Below, piece after piece: positions 1-5,778 of a stretch of DNA of 15,071 nt. The position numbers and the translations under genes were made by a program. The notes below the pieces were generated by a model. It did no database searches and was not told the DNA's origin. It saw nothing but the letters and a program-made list of their open reading frames with translations. Source of the stretch: Pseudomonadota bacterium (GTDB lineage Bacteria > Pseudomonadota > Gammaproteobacteria > Steroidobacterales > Woeseiaceae); NCBI GenBank assembly GCA_022360335.1, contig JAKSCZ010000098.1, forward strand, positions 1 through 15,071, written 5' to 3'. The first letter of the stretch is position 1, and every line of letters begins with the position of its first letter.

Positions 1-371
1 ACGTGGCCGTTCGGCATCTCGCGGCGGCCCTTCGAGGAGAACACGAACAGCGTCGAGATGCCGCCGTCGATGTCGATCCAGCTGTCGCCCTTCGTCGCGC
101 CCGTTTCGGTCGAGAGCGTATAGAACTCCCGTTTGTGTTCCATGAGGTACTTCGCGAGGCTTTTCAGCATCTCGCCGCGCTCGTGGAACGTCAGCTTGCG
201 CAGCTTGGCGCCGCCGACTGCGCGCGCGTGCCGCAGTATTTCCCCGAAGTCCAGTCCGGCGCTCGTGATGCGCGCGACCGGTTCGCCCGTGACGGCGCTC
301 GCCAGCGTCGCGCCGTCGCCGTCGCCGTCGGTCCAGCGGTCCAGGACCAGGTTGCCGAGCTTGTTTGCCAT
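1..371 (-). CDS. paaZ: PaaZ, oxepin-CoA hydrolase / semialdehyde dehydrogenase, N-terminal part
   Basis: Only the first 123 codons are inside the window; the gene runs off the left edge. The visible protein begins MANKLGNLVLDRW and includes TSAGLDFGEILRHAR, LTFHERGEMLKSLAKYL, STETGATKGDSWIDIDGG and STLFVFSSKGRREMP. This follows the N-terminus of E. coli PaaZ closely, as I remember it (GATRADSWVDIEGG, GTLFTYAS, RELPD). PaaZ is a roughly 680-residue fusion of an aldehyde dehydrogenase domain (the part seen here) and a C-terminal MaoC-type hydratase domain. It opens the oxepin-CoA ring made by the PaaABCE epoxidase and isomerase PaaG, then oxidises the reactive semialdehyde. Whether the C-terminal domain is present cannot be seen. 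The ATG at 371-369 is chosen because it aligns with the family start. The gene is divergent from paaX, separated by 55 bp. Confidence 0.93.
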   Translation of the reverse strand, partial: MANKLGNLVLDRWTDGDGDGATLASAVTGEPVARITSAGLDFGEILRHARAVGGAKLRKLTFHERGEMLKSLAKYLMEHKREFYTLSTETGATKGDSWIDIDGGISTLFVFSSKGRREMPNGH

Positions 372-426
372 ACGGAATTCTCAGGTGTTTGAAAAAAAGC
401 GTATCGGATTGTACGGTTTGGCCGTC
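372..426. promoter_or_regulatory. Divergent paaZ/paaX intergenic control region
   Basis: This 55-bp AT-richer gap separates two divergent genes, so it should hold or overlap both promoters. On the minus strand there is a TACAAT hexamer (408-413), one base off the -10 consensus and placed about 40 bp before the paaZ ATG. On the plus strand TTGAAA (389-394) is followed after 17 bp by TACGGT (412-417), a poor -10 for paaX. The two -10 candidates overlap. A short inverted repeat CGTA-N8-TACG (400-403 and 412-415) lies over them and could be an operator, perhaps for PaaX itself. No strong Shine-Dalgarno precedes paaX. All of this is inference from motif inspection. Confidence 0.4.
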
Positions 427-1368
427 ATGAGCGTCCAGCGTGCCTGCCAGAGACTCGTCGACGAGTTCCGCTCGCGGCCGACGCTGCGCGCGGGATCCCT
501 GATCACGACCGTGTTCGGCGATGCCGTCGCGCCGCGCGGCGGCACCATCTGGCTGGGAAGCCTGATCCGCGTCATGGCCGATTTCGGCATCAACGAGCGG
601 CTCGTGCGCACGTCAGTGTTCCGGCTTGCGAAGGACGGTTGGCTGCAGTCCACCCAGATCGGCCGCCGTTCCTACTACAGCCTGACCGACGAGGGCAGGG
701 AGCGCTTCGAGCAGGCAACCCATCGCATCTATGGCGAACCGGGCGGCCACTGGGACGGTAACTGGTGCCTGCTGCTGCTGTCGGCGCTGGATACGGCGGA
801 CAAGGAGCCGGTGCGCAGGGAATGCGGCTGGCTCGGTTTCGGTCCGCTGTCGGCCGACGTTCTCGCGCACCCGTCGCCGGACCTCGGCGATCTCGACGTC
901 ACGCTGCGCCGGCTCGGTGTCGCCGATTCGCTCGTGGTCCTCGGCGGCCGGACGATCCGCGGCGACCGGGCGATGCGGCAGCTCGCGCGCGATTGCTGGA
1001 ATCTCGACGACATCGATGCGCGCTATGCGGACTTCGTCCGGCGCTTCCGGCCGGTCTACGCAGCCGTGTCGGGCAAGTCGCGCATCGCCGATCGGGCGGC
1101 GTTCGCGATCCGGACGCTGCTGATCCAGGAATACCGGAAGGTGCTGCTCAGGGACCCGTTGCTGCCGGCGGAGCTGTTGCCGGCCGACTGGCACGGCGCG
1201 GCCGCGTACCGGCTATGCCGCAACCTCTATCTCGCCGTGCACGCGGCGGCGGATGCGTTTCTCGACACGGCGATGGAGACGGCCGACGGGCCCGTGCCGC
1301 CGCCGTCCCGGTCTTTCCTGCGACGATTCGGGGGGCTGGAGCAAACGGGGAAGGCGAGTGACGGTTGA
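427..1368 (+). CDS. paaX: PaaX, phenylacetyl-CoA-responsive transcriptional repressor
   Basis: The 313-residue protein has the PaaX family length (E. coli 316). The N-terminal third is a GntR-like winged helix: RPTLRAGSLITTVFGDAV (residues 18-35) is the family entry motif, and FGINERLVRTSVFRLAKDGW (53-72) covers the recognition helix and the start of the wing, followed by GRRSYYSLTDEGRERF. The C-terminal region keeps the family pattern LLIQEYRKVLLRDPLLPAELLPADWHG. PaaX represses paa promoters and releases DNA on binding phenylacetyl-CoA. The ATG at 427 is preferred over the open frame running upstream to 133, because the upstream part is antisense to paaZ and has no family similarity. The stop codon lies inside the start region of paaI (11-bp overlap), so the two are translationally coupled. 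Confidence 0.93.
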   Translation: MSVQRACQRLVDEFRSRPTLRAGSLITTVFGDAVAPRGGTIWLGSLIRVMADFGINERLVRTSVFRLAKDGWLQSTQIGRRSYYSLTDEGRERFEQATHRIYGEPGGHWDGNWCLLLLSALDTADKEPVRRECGWLGFGPLSADVLAHPSPDLGDLDVTLRRLGVADSLVVLGGRTIRGDRAMRQLARDCWNLDDIDARYADFVRRFRPVYAAVSGKSRIADRAAFAIRTLLIQEYRKVLLRDPLLPAELLPADWHGAAAYRLCRNLYLAVHAAADAFLDTAMETADGPVPPPSRSFLRRFGGLEQTGKASDG

Positions 1369-1783
1369 TCGCGATACGGCGCTGCGCTGTGCCGGTACGA
1401 TGCTGGCGAACGACCGCGCCTCGCAGGCCATGGGCATCTCGATCGACGTTCCGGAACCGGGCACGGCGATCGCCGCGATGACCGTGCGCGAGGACATGAG
1501 CAACGGCTTCGGCGTCCTCCACGGCGGCCTGACCTTCGCGCTCGCCGACACGGCGTTCGCGTTCGCGTGCAATGCCTACGATCGTCGGACCGTCGCCGCG
1601 TCGGCGCAGATCGAATTCCTGCGGCCGGCCCGCGTCGGCGACGAACTGACGGCGACGGCCGTCGAGGACTATCGCGGGCGCCGCAACGGCTATTACTCGG
1701 TCGAGGTGCGGAATCAGGACGACGAGCTGATCGCGCTGTTCCGCGGACGCTCGGTCGGCAGCGACGAGGCCCTGCTGAAGTGA
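1358..1783 (+). CDS. paaI: PaaI, hotdog-fold acyl-CoA thioesterase
   Basis: The 141-residue single hotdog domain matches the size of E. coli PaaI (140). The motif NGFGVLHGGLTFALADTAFA (49-68) carries the HGG turn (His55) and the expected catalytic Asp64 of the PaaI clan; the C-terminal half has SAQIEFLRPARVGDEL, the central sheet and substrate tunnel. The enzyme hydrolyses ring-hydroxylated phenylacetyl-CoA thioesters and so recovers CoA when the pathway stalls. The start is a GTG at 1358, inside the end of paaX, with a purine-rich GGGGAAGG at 1347-1354 as ribosome-binding site. An open frame extends upstream to 1253, but that part is a shadow of paaX. Pairing with paaX and upstream of paaA supports the paa assignment over a generic PaaI-fold thioesterase. 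Confidence 0.93.
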   Translation: MTVDRDTALRCAGTMLANDRASQAMGISIDVPEPGTAIAAMTVREDMSNGFGVLHGGLTFALADTAFAFACNAYDRRTVAASAQIEFLRPARVGDELTATAVEDYRGRRNGYYSVEVRNQDDELIALFRGRSVGSDEALLK

Positions 1784-1786
1784 TAC

Positions 1787-1804
1787 AAACTTCATTGAAA
1801 GTTT
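1787..1804. promoter_or_regulatory. Inverted repeat upstream of paaA, possible operator
   Basis: AAACTT (1787-1792) and AAGTTT (1799-1804) form a perfect 6-bp inverted repeat with a 6-bp spacer, and a second palindrome TTCA-T-TGAA (1791-1799) overlaps it. It lies 3 bp after the paaI stop and overlaps the candidate -35 of the paaA promoter. Known PaaX sites have a TGATTCG-like core in an imperfect palindrome; only TGATT (1807-1811) is seen nearby, so PaaX binding here is a guess. Confidence 0.35.
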
Positions 1805-1823
1805 CCTGATTATGTGACAGATT
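1795..1823 (+). promoter_or_regulatory. Candidate sigma70 promoter of paaABCDE
   Basis: TTGAAA (1795-1800, 5 of 6 to the -35 consensus), a 17-bp spacer and CAGATT (1818-1823, only 3 of 6 to the -10 consensus). The 66-bp gap is noticeably AT-richer than its surroundings, which fits a promoter. The weak -10 makes the exact position uncertain. A good Shine-Dalgarno, GGGAG at 1838-1842, follows 7 nt before the paaA ATG. Confidence 0.35.
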
Positions 1824-1849
1824 GAAGCGTTTCGCCCGGGAGTCGATCC

Positions 1850-2842
1850 ATGTACACGCAGGGCCTCGATCAGGCAGGAAAAAGCGGGACCGCCCGAAGC
1901 GCCGAGGAAACGCCGGAGCGGCTCGAGGCGTTCCAGGCGCGTATCGACGCCGAGGAGAAGATCGAGGCGAAGGACTGGATGCCGGAAGCCTACCGGCGCA
2001 CGCTGGTCCGCCAGATCTCGCAGCATGCGCATTCGGAGATCATCGGTATGCAGCCCGAGGGCAACTGGCTGACGCGCGCGCCGACGCTCAAGCGCAAGGC
2101 GATCCTGCTCGCGAAGGTGCAGGACGAGGCGGGCCACGGCCTGTATCTGTACGGCGCCGCGGAAACGCTCGGCGTATCGCGCGACCGGATGGTCGCCGAC
2201 CTGTTGTCGGGCAAAGCCAAGTATTCGAGCATCTTCAACTACCCGACCCTGACATGGGCGGACATCGGTGCGATCGGCTGGCTGGTCGACGGCGCGGCCA
2301 TCATGAACCAGATTCCGCTGTGCCGCTGCTCTTACGGACCCTACTCCCGGGCGATGATCCGGATCTGCAAGGAGGAGAGTTTTCACCAGCGGCAGGGATA
2401 CGAAATCATGCTGACGCTGTGCCGCGGCACCGGCGAGCAGAAGGCGATGGCTCAGGACGCACTGAACCGTTTCTGGTGGCCGTCGCTGATGATGTTCGGG
2501 CCGAGCGACGCGACGTCGACCCACTCGGCACAGTCGATGCAGTGGAAGATCAAGCGCTTCAGCAATGACGAGCTGCGCCGGAAGTTCATCGACGTCACGG
2601 TGCCCCAGGCGGAGTTCCTGGGCCTGACGGTCCCCGACGACAAGCTGCATTTCAACCGCGCGACGGGCCATTACGAACACTCCGACATCGATTGGCAGGA
2701 GTTCTACGAGGTGATCTCCGGCAACGGCCCGTGCAACAGGCAACGCATGGCGAAACGCCGCAAGGCCCACGACGACGGCGCCTGGGTGCGCGCAGCCGCG
2801 CAGGCCCACGCGGCGAAGCAGGCGGCGCGGGCGGCGGCGTAG
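1850..2842 (+). CDS. paaA: PaaA, catalytic diiron subunit of ring-1,2-phenylacetyl-CoA epoxidase
   Basis: The 330-residue protein is slightly longer than E. coli PaaA (309), mainly through a short N-terminal extension. It is a ferritin-like four-helix-bundle oxygenase. The diiron signatures are visible: QHAHSEIIGMQPEGNW (58-73, Glu63), KVQDEAGHGLYLY (89-101, Glu93 and His96), and KEESFHQRQGYE (174-185, an EExxH motif with Glu175/176 and His179). The C-terminus GNGPCNRQRMAKRRKAHDDG is the usual PaaA ending, followed by an Ala-rich tail. With PaaB, PaaC and the reductase PaaE it converts phenylacetyl-CoA to the 1,2-epoxide in the cytoplasm. The start is set by GGGAG at 1838-1842. The stop codon TAG is embedded in the first copy of the REP head that begins the downstream repeat array. 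Confidence 0.96.
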   Translation: MYTQGLDQAGKSGTARSAEETPERLEAFQARIDAEEKIEAKDWMPEAYRRTLVRQISQHAHSEIIGMQPEGNWLTRAPTLKRKAILLAKVQDEAGHGLYLYGAAETLGVSRDRMVADLLSGKAKYSSIFNYPTLTWADIGAIGWLVDGAAIMNQIPLCRCSYGPYSRAMIRICKEESFHQRQGYEIMLTLCRGTGEQKAMAQDALNRFWWPSLMMFGPSDATSTHSAQSMQWKIKRFSNDELRRKFIDVTVPQAEFLGLTVPDDKLHFNRATGHYEHSDIDWQEFYEVISGNGPCNRQRMAKRRKAHDDGAWVRAAAQAHAAKQAARAAA

Positions 2843-2991
2843 GAGCGGCGTAGGAGCGGCTTCAGCCGCGAATCGGCTTCTCCTGCATCGTAGGAGCGGC
2901 TTCAGCCGCGAATCGGTTTCTCCTGCATTGTAGGAGCGGCTTCAGCCGCGAATCGGTTTCTCCTGCATCGTAGGAGCGGCTTCAGCCGCGA
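2839..2991 (+). repeat. Tandem REP-type array between paaA and paaB, 40-bp period
   Basis: Four copies of a 22-bp unit start at 2850, 2890, 2930 and 2970. Each reads GTAGGAG followed by the stem-loop GCGGC-TTCA-GCCGC and a closing GA. The copies are identical, and the three 18-bp separators differ at only one or two positions. Each separator ends with CTCCTGC, the reverse complement of a REP head (GCAGGAG), so the period-40 unit looks like one full REP plus a remnant of an inverted partner. An extra 11-bp head copy (2839-2849) precedes the first unit and contains the paaA stop codon. The last unit abuts the paaB ribosome-binding site. The array is transcribed within the operon and can form at least four stem-loops. 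REP sequences of this GTAGGAGC type are known from Pseudomonas and Xanthomonas relatives. Confidence 0.93.
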
Positions 2992-3003
2992 AAGGAAAAC
3001 GAC

Positions 3004-3288
3004 ATGAAACAGGAATGGCCCCTCTATGAGGTCTTCATCCGCACCAAGTCCGGTCTCAGCCACCGGCACGCGGGCAGCGTGCACGCGGCCGACGACGAGA
3101 TGGCGCTGACCAACGCCCGCGACACGTACACGCGGCGCAGCGAGGGCGTGAGCATCTGGGTCGTGCGGTCCGACCGGATCGTCGCGTCGGACCCCGCCGA
3201 GACGGCGGCGTTCTTCGGGCCGGCCGAGGACAAGATCTACCGCCACCCGACGTTCTACGATATTCCGGACGAGGTCGAGAACCTGTGA
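3004..3288 (+). CDS. paaB: PaaB, phenylacetyl-CoA epoxidase subunit
   Basis: The 94-residue protein matches PaaB length (E. coli 95). It starts MKQEWPLYEVFIRTKSGLSH and includes HAGSVHAADDEMALTNARD and EGVSIWVVRSDRIVASDP, the family pattern, and ends with YRHPTFYDIPDEVENL. PaaB is a small non-catalytic protein that bridges PaaAC heterodimers in the epoxidase and is needed for full complex activity. The ATG at 3004 has AAGGAAA at 2992-2998 directly after the last REP unit. The distance from paaA (161 bp) is much longer than the usual tight spacing, because of the repeat array. The stop overlaps the GTG start of paaC by 4 bp (GTGA), implying coupled translation. Confidence 0.94.
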   Translation: MKQEWPLYEVFIRTKSGLSHRHAGSVHAADDEMALTNARDTYTRRSEGVSIWVVRSDRIVASDPAETAAFFGPAEDKIYRHPTFYDIPDEVENL

Positions 3289-4043
3289 CCGTCGAAACGG
3301 ACGTTGCGGCGTATGCGACGCGCCTGGGCGACAACGCGCTCGTGCTCGGGCAGCGCATGATCGAGCAGGTTGCAGCGTACCCGGAACTCGAGGAAGAACT
3401 GGCCAACGCCAACTTCGCGCTCGACCACATCGGCCAGGCGCGCCTCTTTTACACGCTGGCCGGCGACCTGGAGGGCGCCGGCCGCGACGAGGACGACTTC
3501 GCGTTCCGCCGGCCGGAATGCGAGTATCGCAACCTGTTGATCGTCGAGCAGCCCAACGGGCATTTCGGCGACTCGATCGTGCGCCGCGTGCTGTTCGACT
3601 CGTGGTATCTGTTGTTGCTCGATGCGCTGACGCGCTGTAGCCACGAAGGGCTGTCGACGATCGCGGCGCGCGCGATCAAGGAAGTGAACTATCACCTGCG
3701 CCACAGCAGCCGGTGGCTGGTCCGGCTCGGCGACGGCACCGACGAGAGCCACGATCGCGTGCAGCGCTCACTGGACGACCTGTGGCGCTTTACGGGCGAG
3801 ATGTTCGTGCCCGACGTGCTCGACGACGAGATACGGATCACGTTCAAGGGGCCCGATCTCGGATCGATCGAGGCGACGTGGCGCGAGCGTGTTGCGAAGA
3901 TCGTCGCGGAGGCGACGCTCGAGATGCCCGCGGATCAGTGGATGGCGAGCGGCGGCAAGCAGGGGCGCCACACCGAGCATTTCGGCTACCTGCTCTCCGA
4001 GATGCAGTATCTGCAGCGCACGTACCCGGGGGCGTCGTGGTAG
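3285..4043 (+). CDS. paaC: PaaC, structural subunit of phenylacetyl-CoA epoxidase
   Basis: The 252-residue protein compares with 248 in E. coli. It is a ferritin-like helical protein: NANFALDHIGQARLFYTLAG (41-60), FDSWYLLLLDALTRCSHEGL (104-123), IKEVNYHLRHSSRWLVRLGDG (131-151) and the C-terminal MASGGKQGRHTEHFGYLLSEMQ are the recognisable family blocks. PaaC pairs with PaaA and stabilises it; in the family the metal site is degenerate, so PaaC is structural and not catalytic. The start is GTG at 3285, overlapping the paaB stop. The end overlaps the GTG start of paaD, so B, C and D form a continuous translationally coupled block. Confidence 0.95.
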   Translation: MTVETDVAAYATRLGDNALVLGQRMIEQVAAYPELEEELANANFALDHIGQARLFYTLAGDLEGAGRDEDDFAFRRPECEYRNLLIVEQPNGHFGDSIVRRVLFDSWYLLLLDALTRCSHEGLSTIAARAIKEVNYHLRHSSRWLVRLGDGTDESHDRVQRSLDDLWRFTGEMFVPDVLDDEIRITFKGPDLGSIEATWRERVAKIVAEATLEMPADQWMASGGKQGRHTEHFGYLLSEMQYLQRTYPGASW

Positions 4044-4501
4044 CGACGCGTTACAAGCGCGAGCAGATTCTCGACTGGCTGTCGGGCATCGCGGACCCGG
4101 AGATCCCGGTGCTGACGATCATGGACCTCGGCATCGTTCGCGGCGTCGACTGCAGCGATGGCGTAACCGTCGCACTGACGCCGACGTATTCGGGTTGTCC
4201 CGCGACCGAGGTCATCGAACAAAGCGTCGTGACGGCGCTCGAGGAGCGCGGAGTTCGCGACGTGCGGATCAAGCGCGTCCTGTCGCCGGCCTGGACGACC
4301 GACTGGATCACCGAGGAGGGCCGTAACAAGCTGCGGGTCTACGGCATCGCACCGCCGGAACGCCGCGACCGGCCCGTCGCCTGCCCGCGCTGCGAATCGA
4401 ACGACACGCAGGTCGTCAGCGAATTCGGTTCGACCGCCTGCAAGGCGTCGTACAGCTGCCTCGATTGCCTCGAACCCTTCGAATACTTCAAATGCCTGTA
4501 G
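4037..4501 (+). CDS. paaD: PaaD, epoxidase maturation protein (MIP18/DUF59 family)
   Basis: The 154-residue protein begins at a GTG (4037) overlapping the paaC stop by 7 bp. The N-terminal DUF59/MIP18-like domain has IADPEIPVLTIMDLGIVRGV (18-37) and the SGCP motif (52-55, Cys54). The C-terminal part is a small Cys-rich region: CPRC (116-119), Cys135, CLDC (141-144) and Cys153, probably a zinc or Fe-S site. The closing ASYSCLDCLEPFEYFKC is typical of PaaD. Genetic work in the family shows PaaD is essential for phenylacetate epoxidation without being part of the purified complex, which fits a role in Fe-S or diiron assembly. The stop codon TAG is part of a REP unit. The longer open frame running upstream to 3713 is a shadow of paaC. 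Confidence 0.94.
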   Translation: MVATRYKREQILDWLSGIADPEIPVLTIMDLGIVRGVDCSDGVTVALTPTYSGCPATEVIEQSVVTALEERGVRDVRIKRVLSPAWTTDWITEEGRNKLRVYGIAPPERRDRPVACPRCESNDTQVVSEFGSTACKASYSCLDCLEPFEYFKCL

Positions 4502-4519
4502 GAGCGGCTTCAGCCGCGA
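4498..4519 (+). repeat. Single REP unit at the paaD/paaE junction
   Basis: This is one complete copy of the 22-bp unit found in the paaA/paaB array. Its TAG (4499-4501) is the paaD stop codon. The stem GCGGC (4504-4508) and GCCGC (4513-4517) closes a TTCA loop. The unit occupies most of the 25-nt gap before the paaE ATG; the only Shine-Dalgarno-like sequence is GGAG (4501-4504) at its head, with its last G in the stem. Confidence 0.92.
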
Positions 4520-4526
4520 TTCGCTG

Positions 4527-5597
4527 ATGAGACGATTCCACAAGCTCACCGTGGTCGCGAGGACCACCGAATCGAAAGACGCCGTCCGCGTTGCGCTCGA
4601 CGTGCCCACGGACCTGCGCGACGAGTATGCGTTTCTGCCCGGCCAGCACCTGCCGGTACGGATCGAGCGCGACGGCAGGCACGTTCGGCGCACCTACAGC
4701 ATCTGCTCGCCGGAGGGCCGCTGGCCTCTCGAGATCGGCGTTCGCATTCAGCCGGGCGGCGTGTTCGGCCGGTTTGCCGCGAACGACCTCGATGTCGGCG
4801 ACGTGCTCGAGGTCATGCCGCCGACCGGGCGCTTCCACCTGCCCGGGGAGCGTAGCGACGGGCGTTTTCACATCGGTTTCGCGGCGGGCAGCGGCATCAC
4901 GCCGATCCTGTCGATCATGTCGTCCGTCCTGGAGCGCGAAGCGACAAGCCGCTTCGCGCTTTTTTACGGGAATCGCAAACAGAACACGACGATGTTCATC
5001 GAGGATCTCTTCGCATTGAAGAACCGCTATCCCGATCGCGTGCAGCTGCATTTCGTTTTCAGCCGGGAAGAGCAGGAGTTCGGGATTTCCGGCGGACGCC
5101 TCGACGACCAAAAAGTCGCCGAGCTGTGGGAGCGATTCTGCCGCGGCCACGATGTCGACGCCGCCTGGGTTTGCGGCCCGGGCACGATGATCGAGACCGT
5201 GACCGCCAGGCTCGTCGAACTCGGCATGGACCCCGGGAGCGTGCATTCGGAACGATTCGGCGTGCCGCGCAAGGGCCAAAAGAAGCAGTTACCCCGGGCC
5301 GACGCCGCCGGGGATGCGGCGACGGTCACCGTGATCATGGACGGGCACGAGAAGACCTTCGAGATGCCGCGGGCCGGCACCAGCATCGTCGATGCGGCCG
5401 CGAGCCAGGGCGTCGAATTGCCGTATTCCTGCAAGGGCGGCGTCTGCGCGACGTGCCGCACGCACGTCCGCGAGGGCAAAGTCGACATGGCCACGAACTA
5501 CGGCCTGGAGCCCTGGGAGGTCGAGAAAGGCTTCGTGCTGGCATGCCAGAGCGTGCCGCTCACCGACGAAATCCTGCTCGACTACGACAAGTCGTAG
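4527..5597 (+). CDS. paaE: PaaE, FAD/2Fe-2S reductase of phenylacetyl-CoA epoxidase
   Basis: The 356-residue protein equals E. coli PaaE in length. Domain order: ferredoxin-NADP reductase-like FAD domain with RRTYSICSP (54-62), nucleotide-binding domain with AAGSGITPILSI (119-130) and CGPGTMI (216-222), then a C-terminal plant-type 2Fe-2S ferredoxin domain with the ligands in SCKGGVCATCRTH (Cys302, Cys307, Cys310) and FVLACQ (Cys340). It passes electrons from NADPH to the PaaA diiron centre. It is the last gene of the paaABCDE run. The ATG at 4527 has no normal Shine-Dalgarno; initiation may depend on coupling with paaD or on the upstream REP hairpin bringing GGAG closer. The final G of the stop codon is the first base of a 78-bp palindrome. 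Confidence 0.96.
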   Translation: MRRFHKLTVVARTTESKDAVRVALDVPTDLRDEYAFLPGQHLPVRIERDGRHVRRTYSICSPEGRWPLEIGVRIQPGGVFGRFAANDLDVGDVLEVMPPTGRFHLPGERSDGRFHIGFAAGSGITPILSIMSSVLEREATSRFALFYGNRKQNTTMFIEDLFALKNRYPDRVQLHFVFSREEQEFGISGGRLDDQKVAELWERFCRGHDVDAAWVCGPGTMIETVTARLVELGMDPGSVHSERFGVPRKGQKKQLPRADAAGDAATVTVIMDGHEKTFEMPRAGTSIVDAAASQGVELPYSCKGGVCATCRTHVREGKVDMATNYGLEPWEVEKGFVLACQSVPLTDEILLDYDKS

Positions 5598-5674
5598 GAG
5601 ATAAGGGACAGTTACCTTAACTACTCGCCCACGCTGGCGTGGGCGAATAGTTAAGGTAACTGTCCCTTATCTCC
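5597..5674. repeat. 78-bp near-perfect palindrome at the 3' end of paaE, MITE-like
   Basis: Two 38-bp arms face each other around a 2-base centre (TG, 5635-5636), with 37 of 38 positions paired; the single mismatch is C5624 against A5647. The left arm starts GGAGATAAGGGACAGTTACC and the right arm ends with its complement GTCCCTTATCTCC. The AT-richer arms differ in composition from the host genes, and the inner part is GC-rich (CGCCCACGC/GCGTGGGCG). As RNA it would fold into a very stable hairpin just after the paaE stop, so it could end or protect the operon transcript, though it lacks a U-tract. The shape suggests a small non-autonomous mobile element. From memory, similar GGGACAGTTACC palindromes recur near REP-associated transposase genes in gammaproteobacteria; I cannot verify that here. 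Confidence 0.85.
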
Positions 5675-5675
5675 C

Positions 5676-5724
5676 GCAGGAGGGCCTTCAGGCCCGAACC
5701 TCTCGCGGCCGAAGCCGCTCCTGC
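5676..5724. repeat. Inverted pair of REP units (BIME-like) upstream of fabA
   Basis: A forward unit at 5676-5697 (GCAGGAG, stem GGGCC-TTCA-GGCCC, GA) faces a reverse unit at 5703-5724, which read on the minus strand is GCAGGAG with stem CGGC-TTCG-GCCG and GCGA. Five bases separate them. Relative to the array units, the forward copy has altered stem bases on both sides that still pair, while the reverse copy keeps the stem but has TTCG as its loop. The pair lies directly after the 78-bp palindrome. Confidence 0.85.
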
Positions 5725-5750
5725 GGTCGGCGACATGGCGCGATTTCGAA

Positions 5751-5773
5751 ACTCCCGCCGGAACCGCGGGAGT
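5751..5773. promoter_or_regulatory. Inverted repeat in the fabA promoter, possible operator
   Basis: ACTCCCGC (5751-5758) and GCGGGAGT (5766-5773) form a perfect 8-bp inverted repeat with a 7-bp spacer. It occupies the space where the -35 and spacer would be, and its last base is the first T of the -10-like TAAAAT. A regulator binding here would block the promoter. No resemblance to the E. coli FabR or FadR sites was seen, so the regulator is unknown. Confidence 0.45.
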
Positions 5774-5778
5774 AAAAT
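5773..5778 (+). promoter_or_regulatory. fabA: -10-like TAAAAT close to the fabA start
   Basis: TAAAAT matches 5 of 6 bases of the -10 consensus and lies only 6 bases before the fabA ATG. If used, transcription would start at or next to the ATG and give a leaderless mRNA, consistent with the absence of a Shine-Dalgarno sequence. No convincing -35 is seen. Confidence 0.4.

Noticed and set aside
133..426. An upstream extension of paaX in the same open frame
   Set aside because: This part is antisense to paaZ, would give a protein about 98 residues too long for PaaX, and the PaaX similarity begins at the ATG at 427.
1812..1825. TGTGA in the paaA upstream gap as a CRP site
   Set aside because: Only one half-site is present; the second half (TCACA at the right distance) is missing.
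1148..2809. A 553-codon open frame on the minus strand across paaX, paaI and paaA
   Set aside because: It crosses three well-supported genes and their intergenic promoter region, and its Arg/His/Ala-rich translation matches no family I know.
2850..2991. Regular 22-bp repeats with 18-bp separators, CRISPR-like spacing
   Set aside because: The separators are nearly identical to each other, there are no cas genes, and the same unit occurs singly elsewhere in the window (4498, 5676, 5703). It is a REP array.
5597..5674. The palindrome as a standard intrinsic terminator
   Set aside because: Arms of 38 bp and a 2-base centre are far beyond a terminator hairpin and no U-tract follows on either strand. 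It may still affect transcript ends, so it is listed as a repeat.
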